This document shows, piece by piece, positions 1 to 6,385 of a DNA stretch of 25,318 nt (position 1 is the stretch's first letter; every line of letters starts with the position of its first letter). Both the position numbers and the translations under genes were made by a program. The notes under the pieces were generated by a model. The model searched no databases. It saw only the letters and a list, made by a program, of their open reading frames with translations, and was not told the origin of the DNA. Source of the stretch: Gammaproteobacteria bacterium (lineage in GTDB: Bacteria; Pseudomonadota; Gammaproteobacteria; Steroidobacterales; Rariloculaceae); contig JAFGNC010000586.1 of assembly GCA_016927175.1 (NCBI GenBank), positions 1 to 25,318 on the forward strand, read 5' to 3'.

Positions 1-2
1 AG

Positions 3-1520
3 GCGTGGCGCTTCTTCATCGTGCCCGGCGATCCGGCCAACGGCTTCGAACATCCGGAAATGGAAATGGCCGCGGCCACGTGGGATCCGAACAGCCGCTG
101 GGACGTCGGCGGCGGCGGCACGGCGTGGAACGGCATGGCCTACGACCCCGAGCTCGACCTGCTCTACGTCGGCACCGGCAACGCGGCGCTGTTCAACTGG
201 CACGAGCGCAGCCCCGCGGGCGGAGACAACCTGTTCCTCGCGTCGATCCTGGCGATCGATCCCGATACCGGCCGGCTCGCGTGGCATTACCAGCAGGTGC
301 CGCGCGAAAGCTGGGACTACACGGCGACGCAGCCGATGATCCTGACCGACATGGAGCTCGACGGCGAGACGCGCAAGGTGCTGATGCAGGCGCCGAAGGC
401 CGGGTTCTTCTACATTCTCGACCGCGAGACCGGCGAGCTGCTGTCGGCGGACCCTTACGTGCCGGTCAACTGGGCGACGCACGTCGACCTCGAGACGGGC
501 CGCCCGGCGATCGACGAGGAGCAGGTCGACTATGAGGACGGCCCCGTTTTCGTCGTGCCGTCGGGCATGGGCGGGCACAGCTGGAATCCGATGGCGCTGC
601 ACCCCGGCACCGGCCTCGTGTATATCCCGGCCATCGAGGGCGGCGCGATCACCTACGACCCGACGGACGGCCATGTCTACCGTCCGAAGCAGGCGAACTC
701 CGGCAACAGCACGCTGTTCGGCGACATGCTGCTTGCGGATCCGGAAACTTATCCGGAGCCGCTGCGCTCGAAGCTGCGCGAAGTGCAGCAGGCCGGTGAG
801 CACGAGTCGCGCGCGGTGCTGAAAGCGTTCGACCCGCGCACGGGCGAGGTGCGCTGGGAGCAGGAAGGCGTCGGCTGGTGGGACCGCGGCGGCGTGCTCG
901 CGACGGCGGGCGGGCTCGTGTTCCAGGGCACGGACAGCGGGCATTTCCGCGCCTACGACGCTGAATCGGGCGAGACGCTGCTCGACATCGAGGTCGGCAC
1001 GTCGATCATGGCGGCGCCGATGACCTATTCGGTCGACGGCGTGCAATACGTCGCCGTCATGGCGGGCTGGGGCGGCGGCGGCTGGTTCGCGCCGCACGAC
1101 ACGAGCGCCGTGATCCGCTACGGCAACGCGGGCCGCATCGTCGCGTTCAGGCTCGACGGCGGCGAGACGCCGCTGCCGGAGCCGGCCGACGCGATCGGCC
1201 CGATCCCGCGGCCGCCGGTCGAGCGCACGGCCTCGGCGGAAACGGTGCGCGAAGGGCAGCAGCTTTTCGCCCGCAGCTGCGCGATCTGCCACGCCAACAC
1301 GGATTACGGCATGACGCCGGACCTGCGCCGCATGAGCGAGGCGACGCACGCCGGCTTCAAAGGCATCGTGCTGTACGGCGCCCGGCGCTACCAGGGCATG
1401 CCGCAATGGGACGACGTGCTGACCGACGAGCAGGCCGACGCGATTCACGCCTACCTGATCGATCTCGCGTGGCAGGCCTACGAAGCGCAGCAACGCGACA
1501 CAACGGAACGGGGAGACTGA
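3..1520 (+). CDS. PQQ-dependent quinohemoprotein alcohol dehydrogenase, 5'-truncated by window edge
   Basis: This is the C-terminal ~505 residues of a type II quinohemoprotein alcohol dehydrogenase: an eight-bladed PQQ propeller with a fused cytochrome c, oxidising alcohols in the periplasm. The frame is open from position 3 and reads WRFFIVPGDP, which lies inside this family's domain, so the start is upstream of the window. Visible landmarks are the propeller block around 120-180 (AWNGMAYDPELDLLYVGTGN), SWDYTATQPM at 309-338 with the probable catalytic-base Asp codon at 315-317, and the end-of-propeller block near 1021-1095. A CAICH haem-c site is encoded at 1278-1292, and the Met of GMPQW near 1396 is the likely distal ligand. 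The adjacent-Cys disulphide of the family would lie upstream and cannot be checked. The next gene starts 3 nt after the stop, so they are probably cotranscribed. Substrate is not readable from sequence. Confidence 0.95.
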   Translation, partial: AWRFFIVPGDPANGFEHPEMEMAAATWDPNSRWDVGGGGTAWNGMAYDPELDLLYVGTGNAALFNWHERSPAGGDNLFLASILAIDPDTGRLAWHYQQVPRESWDYTATQPMILTDMELDGETRKVLMQAPKAGFFYILDRETGELLSADPYVPVNWATHVDLETGRPAIDEEQVDYEDGPVFVVPSGMGGHSWNPMALHPGTGLVYIPAIEGGAITYDPTDGHVYRPKQANSGNSTLFGDMLLADPETYPEPLRSKLREVQQAGEHESRAVLKAFDPRTGEVRWEQEGVGWWDRGGVLATAGGLVFQGTDSGHFRAYDAESGETLLDIEVGTSIMAAPMTYSVDGVQYVAVMAGWGGGGWFAPHDTSAVIRYGNAGRIVAFRLDGGETPLPEPADAIGPIPRPPVERTASAETVREGQQLFARSCAICHANTDYGMTPDLRRMSEATHAGFKGIVLYGARRYQGMPQWDDVLTDEQADAIHAYLIDLAWQAYEAQQRDTTERGD

Positions 1521-1523
1521 AAC

Positions 1524-2453
1524 GTGCCGAGCCGCCACGGAACGATCGCCGCCTTCATGCTCGTCGCCTCGGCGGCATGCGCGCAGGAGCGGCTGCCCGA
1601 TATCCGCATCGACGACACCGACGTATACCCGGAGAGCGTGACCTCTACCGCCGACGGCACGGTCTACGCCGGCAGCGTGAAGGGCAATGTCTACCGCGCG
1701 CCGCCGGGCGAGCCCGTCGCCGTGCCGTGGATCCGCACGAGCGAAGAGAACGGCATCCTGACGATCCTCGGTGTGTTCGCGGACGAGCGAAGCGGCACGT
1801 TGTGGCTGTGCTCGGTGCCGAATTTCTTCGGGCCGGAACGCTCCGAAGGCGTCAGCAGCCTGATGGCGTTCGATCTCGAAACGGCAGAGCAGAAGGCGGT
1901 CCATCCCTTCCCGGCGCCGGCCTCCGCCTGCAACGACATCGCGATCGCGCCGGACGGCAGCGCTTACGCGACCGACACGCCGAACGGGCGAATTTTTCGA
2001 GTCGCCGGCGACGGCGCTCTCGAGCTTTACGGCGAGGACGAGGCGCTGGTCGGCGTCGACGGCATCGCTTTCGGCGCGGACGGCACCCTCTACGTCAACA
2101 ACGTCAGAACCAACGAGATCCTGCGCGTCGACACGGACGACCGCGGCGACATGACGGGCCTGACGACACTGGCGCTGTCGCACGAGCTCGGCGGGCCGGA
2201 CGGCTTCCGCCACCTCGGAGGCAACCGATTCCTGCAGGCGGAAGGCCAGATCGGCCGCCTCGGCATCGTGACGATCGACGGCGACTCGGCCGCGCTGGAA
2301 GTCCTGACGGACGAGCTGACGTCATCGCCCGGCGCGACGGCGGTCGGCGACACGGCTTACGTGATCGAGAGCCAGATCGGATATCTGACGAACCCGGAGC
2401 TGCGGGGCCAGGAACCTGGACCGTTCATGCTGCATGCCGTGCCGCTGCGCTGA
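1524..2453 (+). CDS. Secreted SMP-30/gluconolactonase-like beta-propeller protein
   Basis: A 309-residue protein with an N-terminal hydrophobic export signal (AAFMLVASAACAQ). Repeated propeller strands follow: TADGTVYAGSVKGNVYR, APDGSAYATDTPNGRIFRV and GADGTLYVNNVRTNEILRV. The order Glu (YPESV), Asn-Asp (CNDIAIAPDG), Asp (GVDGIAFGADG) resembles the metal ligands of SMP-30/gluconolactonase/LRE lactonases, but function is inferred from fold only. The GTG start at 1524 is supported by GGGGAG at 1510-1515, eight bases upstream and inside the end of the dehydrogenase gene, implying coupled translation. A periplasmic lactonase beside an alcohol dehydrogenase would make sense if the dehydrogenase makes a lactone, but that is inference. 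A Cys near the cleavage site lacks a proper lipobox. Confidence 0.8.
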   Translation: MPSRHGTIAAFMLVASAACAQERLPDIRIDDTDVYPESVTSTADGTVYAGSVKGNVYRAPPGEPVAVPWIRTSEENGILTILGVFADERSGTLWLCSVPNFFGPERSEGVSSLMAFDLETAEQKAVHPFPAPASACNDIAIAPDGSAYATDTPNGRIFRVAGDGALELYGEDEALVGVDGIAFGADGTLYVNNVRTNEILRVDTDDRGDMTGLTTLALSHELGGPDGFRHLGGNRFLQAEGQIGRLGIVTIDGDSAALEVLTDELTSSPGATAVGDTAYVIESQIGYLTNPELRGQEPGPFMLHAVPLR

Positions 2454-2545
2454 CCCTTCGGAAAGGGGTCCGAAAAGGGGTCAGGGCCCTTTTCGGGCGG
2501 AAAAGGGGTCAGGGCCCTTTTCGGGCGCGGGGCCCTTTTCGGGCG
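2454..2545. repeat. 28-bp tandem repeat with internal palindrome
   Basis: Two perfect 28-bp copies lie head to tail at 2472-2499 and 2500-2527, flanked by partial copies at 2454-2470 and 2529-2545. Each copy holds an inverted repeat with arms GAAAAGGG and CCCTTTTC around a 7-nt GTCAGGG loop, so each can fold as a hairpin. The array fills the gap between the SMP-30-like gene and the first NTF2-like gene. Repeats of this look (AAAAGGGGTCAG/CCCTTTT) resemble REP-like palindromes scattered in some Gammaproteobacterial genomes, from memory. The array could attenuate or stabilise the operon mRNA; no role is proven. Confidence 0.9.
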
Positions 2546-2570
2546 GATTGGAATGAGGAGACGACGCCAA

Positions 2571-3572
2571 ATGAATAGCAGGGCGCTAACCCCTTTCACG
2601 GCCGCGCTGATGGCCTCCGCGGCCCTCGCGCAGGCACCTGGCCAGCCGAGCGCCGTGCTCGACGTCGACTGCGACTACGAGTGCCTGATCGACTTCACTC
2701 ACCGTTACGTCGACGCGCTCGCGCATCGGGATACGACCCGCGTCGAGCTCGGGCCGCATGTGCGCTTCACCGAGAACAACGTCGAGATGCCGCTCGGTAA
2801 CGACGGCCTGTGGGGCACGGTCAACGCGGTATGGCCCGACGCGCTCGAGGTCGCGGACGAGCGGACCGGGAACGCCGCCTGGTTCGGCATCGTCGAGGAA
2901 CACGGCAACCCGGCTTATCTCGCGTTCCGCATCAAGGTCGACGGCGGTGCGATCACCGAAATCGAAAGCATCGTGAACCGCCTGCCGGACATGCCGAAAC
3001 CTTTCGGCGACCCGGAGCAGCTCTATCACGACCCTGCCTTCCACGAGATCCTGCCTCCCGAGGAGCGGCGGTCGCGCGAACGGCTCGTGGCCGTCGCGGA
3101 CGGCTACTTCAACACCGTCGAGCTCAACGACGGCGTGATCTTCACGCCGTTCCACGAGGACTGCGCGCGCGTCGAGAACGGCATCCGCACGGCCAGCGCG
3201 CAGAGCGCCGCCGAGACGGTCGAGGGCGGCAGCGGCGCGGCCGCGATCGCGCAGGGGTGCGTCGAGCAGTTCGAGCTCGGCATCTATCGCATCAACAAGC
3301 GCATCCGTGAGCGGCGCTATCCGATCGTCGACGAGCAGCGCGGCGTGGTCGTCGCCACGGGCTTCTTCGACCACGCGAACGAGTTCGACCGCTACACGCT
3401 GACCGACGGGCGCGAGATGCGCACCGTGCTCAAATGGCCGAACTCGATCACGCTGCTCGAGGCGTTCAAGATCAAGGACGGAAAGATCCATCGCATCGAG
3501 GCGGTGTTCACGTACGTGCCCTACTTCATGCACTCACCGTTCGCCCGGCCGAACGACTGGCAGACGCGATGA
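2571..3572 (+). CDS. Secreted protein with two NTF2/SnoaL-like domains (paralogue 1)
   Basis: I do not know a defined function. The protein has 333 residues with a signal peptide (TAALMASAALAQ). The N-terminal half (CLIDFTHRYVDAL, TENNVEMPLG, LWGTV, WFGIVEEHG) and the C-terminal half (LVAVADGYFNTVELNDG, RRYPIVDEQRGVVV, ILKIKDGKIHRIE-like ending) each look like an NTF2/SnoaL cone fold, so the protein seems to be a tandem domain pair of the DUF8021-like type. Mature Cys residues sit at CDYEC. I chose ATG 2571 because GAGGAG (2555-2560) lies ten bases upstream; an in-frame ATG at 2553 would add MRRRRQ. It overlaps the next, homologous gene by 4 nt. The context of PQQ dehydrogenase and SMP-30-like protein suggests a periplasmic catabolic or binding role (inference). 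Confidence 0.75.
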   Translation: MNSRALTPFTAALMASAALAQAPGQPSAVLDVDCDYECLIDFTHRYVDALAHRDTTRVELGPHVRFTENNVEMPLGNDGLWGTVNAVWPDALEVADERTGNAAWFGIVEEHGNPAYLAFRIKVDGGAITEIESIVNRLPDMPKPFGDPEQLYHDPAFHEILPPEERRSRERLVAVADGYFNTVELNDGVIFTPFHEDCARVENGIRTASAQSAAETVEGGSGAAAIAQGCVEQFELGIYRINKRIRERRYPIVDEQRGVVVATGFFDHANEFDRYTLTDGREMRTVLKWPNSITLLEAFKIKDGKIHRIEAVFTYVPYFMHSPFARPNDWQTR

Positions 3573-4582
3573 GGGCGGGCGACACGATGGATACCTCGAT
3601 GACCGAAGCGATGACCAAAGCCCTCACCGGGCCGATGACGGCGCTTGCGCTGCTGCTCCTCACCGCCGCGCCGGCTGCCGGTCTCGCGCAGAGCACGGCA
3701 GAGCCGCCGGCCGGCTCGGGGGGCGCAAGCTGCGACCGCGCCTGCCTGCTCGACATCGCCGACCGCTACGTCGACGCGCTCCTCGCGAAGGACTGGTCGG
3801 ACCTGCCGTGGGCCGAGCGCGTGCGTCACACGGAGAACGACGTCGCGCTGATGATCGGCGAGGGCCTGTGGGGCACGGCCACTAAGGTCGACGAAGATCC
3901 CTTCACGCTGGCGGACCCGACGACGGGCAACGTGCTGTGGCTCGGCATCGTCGAGGAGCACGGCGACGCAGCGTATTTCGGCCTGCGCCTGAAGATCGTG
4001 GACAGCCGGATCGCGGAAGTCGAAAGCGTGCTCGCCCGCGAAGGCACGCCGGCGCACTTTGCACCCACCGACGGCTACGGCGTCGACTCCGTCTTCGGCG
4101 AGACTCTGCCGCCCGCCGAGCGGCGGCCGCGCGCGCGCATGATCGCGCTGGCGGAGGGCTACTACGACACGATGCAGCTGAACGACGGCGCGCTGCTCGG
4201 CGAGTTCTCGCCCGACTGCACGCGGGTCAGTAACGGCGTCACGACGACGGAAGGCGATTACCTCGGCGGCAACGTGTCTGTCGAAGGCTGCCGGGCGCTG
4301 TTCGAAATCGGCTATTACAAGCCCGTCGACCGCGTGCGCGCGCGCCGCTACCCGATCGTCGACGAGGAACGCGGCATCGTCGTCGCGTTCGCGATGCTCG
4401 ACCACGCCGCGCGCTACGTCGACTACCGGACGCTCGACGGCCAGGACCTGAAGATCCCGGTCGAATACCCGAACTCCCACCGCGTCGTCGAGCTGTTCAA
4501 GCTCCGGGACGGTGCCGTCGAGCGCGTCGAGGGAATCGCCGTGTTCCAGCCTTACCTGATGCCGTCGCTCTGGAGCGACTGA
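3569..4582 (+). CDS. Secreted protein with two NTF2/SnoaL-like domains (paralogue 2)
   Basis: A 337-residue paralogue of the gene just upstream. Shared blocks include CLLDIADRYVDALLAKD, TEND, LWGTA, LGIVEEHG, LPPAERRPRARM, GYYDTMQLNDG, RRYPIVDEERGIVVA, DHAARYVDY and EYPNSHRVVELFKLRDG. The export signal is MTALALLLLTAAPAAGLAQ, preceded by several in-frame ATGs (3569, 3587, 3599, 3611). ATG 3569 overlaps the previous stop as ATGA, which favours translational coupling; ATG 3587 is an alternative. The sequence has diverged well beyond a recent duplication. The first Cys pair (CDRAC) is kept, suggesting a disulphide in the periplasm. Function unknown; an NTF2-like cavity could bind or isomerise a small molecule. 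It converges on the carotenoid-oxygenase gene with 6 nt between stops. Confidence 0.75.
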   Translation: MRAGDTMDTSMTEAMTKALTGPMTALALLLLTAAPAAGLAQSTAEPPAGSGGASCDRACLLDIADRYVDALLAKDWSDLPWAERVRHTENDVALMIGEGLWGTATKVDEDPFTLADPTTGNVLWLGIVEEHGDAAYFGLRLKIVDSRIAEVESVLAREGTPAHFAPTDGYGVDSVFGETLPPAERRPRARMIALAEGYYDTMQLNDGALLGEFSPDCTRVSNGVTTTEGDYLGGNVSVEGCRALFEIGYYKPVDRVRARRYPIVDEERGIVVAFAMLDHAARYVDYRTLDGQDLKIPVEYPNSHRVVELFKLRDGAVERVEGIAVFQPYLMPSLWSD

Positions 4583-4588
4583 CGAGCG

Positions 4589-6124
4589 CTACGCCGCGAC
4601 CCAGTTGCCGTGCACCTGCGGGCGCAGCCGCATCGGCAGCTTGATCCGCGCGATCGGGCCCTTGTCGATGCGCTCGGCCTCGAGCAGCACCGCCTCGGAC
4701 AGGTACCGCTCGTGGTCGTCGACGACCAGCGCCAGATAGCCTTCGTGGCCCGGCAGTTTCGACGCGATGTGGATCGGCTCGCTGAACGCATGCGTCGGCC
4801 CCATCGTGAAGGTCGTCGTGCGCCCGTTGCCGGGCTCGATCCGCACCAGAGTGTTGAAGCCTGCGCCGACGGGACCGTGCACGTACAGCGGACCGAGCGT
4901 CGGATCGACGATCGCGTAATACGCGATCTCGTGCTCCTTCATCAGGTATCGATCCGCCACGCGCGGCATGTCGCCGCCGGGCCCCACCCTGTCCTCGTCG
5001 AAGGTCTCGCCCGGCTTCGACAGATCGAACGTCCAGCGCGTCAGCGCGCCTTCGAGCTCGCGCGGGTCGTACGGCAGCTTCGATTCCTCGGTGATGAACG
5101 GGAACGGATTGACCTTCGAGTAGCAGGCGTCCACGACGACCTTGTTGCCGTCGGTAAACGCGTTCATGAAATGGAAGACCGAGCAGGACGGCCTGCGGAA
5201 CCAGCGAATGTCCTCGACGCTTCCGTCGCGCGGCATGATGCCGATGCAGCTTTCCCTTTCCGGCTCCCAGATCCAGTGCGGCCCGCCGGCCTCGATGCGC
5301 TTCAGATCCGCGGTGATCGGCATGAACGGCAGGACGATGTGCTCTTTCGTGACGGCGAAGTCGTGCATCAGGGCGCAGTACGGCCCCTTGAACCACTCCT
5401 CGCGCACGAGCTGCCCGTCGGCGTCCGCTTTGCAGACCGCAACGTCGCGCGTCGCGAGGCCGGACGCTTCGTAGCCGAAGAAATACAGCTCGCCGGTTTC
5501 CGGATCCCAGCGCGGGTGCGCCGTCATCGTCTGGCTCCTGAGCTTGCCGCCGTAGTCGAATTCGCCGCGAGTCTCGAGCGTGACCGGGTCGATCTCCATT
5601 GCGCGGCTGTCTTCCTTCAGCGCGAGCAGCCTGCCGCCGTGCCAGACGGGCGTCGTGTTGGCCGCGCCCCGCCTGTGCCCCCGCACGCTCGGATCGTCCG
5701 TGAACGGATTGCGGTAACGGCCGTGCAGCGAGCGCCTCGCCGCACGGGTGTCCAGCAGCCGCTCCGTCATCACGTAGCGCATCTTGAAGTCGACGTGGCC
5801 GTCTTCGAATCGGAACAGGCTGACCATGCCGTCGCCGCTCAGAAACGTGTCGTAGCCGAGCATCGGCGGATACTGCGGATCGGGCACGGAGCGGTACCAG
5901 GAGCCGCTGATCTCGCGGGGAACCTCGCCCTCGATGACGAGATCGTAGATGTCGCATTCCATGCGCACCGGCTCGTTGTAGCCGGTGAAATCGGGATGGT
6001 TCGGGAAGGGTCCGGTCACGTTCGGCACTCCGCGATGTAGCTTCTGAATCGAAATTCGCCGCTGCTGCCCGGGCCGGCGCCGCGGCTTCGGAGCGGCGGG
6101 CGTGCCGGGAGACGGCGCCGACAC
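4589..6124 (-). CDS. Carotenoid oxygenase family protein (carotenoid/stilbene cleavage dioxygenase)
   Basis: A 511-residue member of the RPE65/carotenoid oxygenase family, non-haem Fe(II) enzymes that split a C=C bond of carotenoids, apocarotenoids or stilbenes to give two carbonyls. The four expected iron ligands are visible: His203 (TAHPRWDP), His254 (LMHDFAVTKEH), His318 (FHFMNAFTDG) and His505 in the C-terminal HGNWVAA. The N-terminal block PVRMECDIYDLVIEGEVPRE and YRSVPDPQYPP fit the bacterial lignostilbene-type branch. There is no signal peptide, so it is probably cytoplasmic. The start is GTG at 6124; no strong ribosome site is seen, but ATG at residue 55 would cut the fold. Substrate cannot be told from sequence; the neighbouring PQQ dehydrogenase makes an aromatic or terpenoid pathway plausible. 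Confidence 0.92.
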   Translation of the reverse strand: MSAPSPGTPAAPKPRRRPGQQRRISIQKLHRGVPNVTGPFPNHPDFTGYNEPVRMECDIYDLVIEGEVPREISGSWYRSVPDPQYPPMLGYDTFLSGDGMVSLFRFEDGHVDFKMRYVMTERLLDTRAARRSLHGRYRNPFTDDPSVRGHRRGAANTTPVWHGGRLLALKEDSRAMEIDPVTLETRGEFDYGGKLRSQTMTAHPRWDPETGELYFFGYEASGLATRDVAVCKADADGQLVREEWFKGPYCALMHDFAVTKEHIVLPFMPITADLKRIEAGGPHWIWEPERESCIGIMPRDGSVEDIRWFRRPSCSVFHFMNAFTDGNKVVVDACYSKVNPFPFITEESKLPYDPRELEGALTRWTFDLSKPGETFDEDRVGPGGDMPRVADRYLMKEHEIAYYAIVDPTLGPLYVHGPVGAGFNTLVRIEPGNGRTTTFTMGPTHAFSEPIHIASKLPGHEGYLALVVDDHERYLSEAVLLEAERIDKGPIARIKLPMRLRPQVHGNWVAA

Positions 6125-6134
6125 GATAGCATAC

Positions 6135-6154
6135 CGCCCGTTTCCCTACGGGCG
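6135..6154 (-). promoter_or_regulatory. Inverted repeat just upstream of the carotenoid oxygenase start
   Basis: Perfect 7-bp arms (CGCCCGT and ACGGGCG) around a 6-nt loop, 11 to 30 bases before the GTG start of the oxygenase gene. It may be an operator or a leader hairpin that limits ribosome access. No poly-T follows it on either strand, so it is not a clear terminator. Confidence 0.35.
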
Positions 6155-6250
6155 TCTGCCGGAGGCCTCGGCGGCTCGGGCAAAGGCGCCAGGCTCGGGG
6201 CTGCTCACGCGCGCCCGTGCGGTGCTCGCGGCCGGACTCCCCGCCGGCCC

Positions 6251-6281
6251 TTTACCTGAAGTCAGGTTGAGGTCTTAAACT
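6251..6281 (+). promoter_or_regulatory. SoxR-type (MerR-family) promoter and operator
   Basis: A -35 element TTTACC (6251-6256) and a -10 element TAAACT (6276-6281) are separated by exactly 19 bp, the stretched spacer typical of MerR-family activation. The 18-bp operator CCTGAAGTCAGGTTGAGG (6255-6272) lies between them. It matches the E. coli soxS SoxR box, as I recall it, at 14 of 18 positions, with outer half-sites CCTxAA and TTxAGG intact. It points toward the ABC exporter at 6386, with a predicted leader of about 100 nt. SoxR is a [2Fe-2S] sensor of redox-cycling compounds and in many non-enteric bacteria controls pumps and oxygenases directly. The regulator gene itself is not in this window. 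Confidence 0.7.
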
Positions 6282-6385
6282 CTGTCGCACGTGGACGCTG
6301 CTGCGCGGTCGCCGGTCGGGCAGCGCGCCGGAGCCTCCGGGGCCGAGACCGCCCGCGGGCGCCACGTCATCACAGGAGTTTCCGG

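Noticed and set aside
2472..2527. Possible CRISPR repeats
   Set aside because: The two 28-bp units touch directly with no spacer between them, so this is a tandem repeat and not an array.
4610..6040. 476-codon plus-strand frame opposite the carotenoid oxygenase
   Set aside because: The minus strand encodes all four iron-binding histidines in the right order, so the opposite frame is a shadow.
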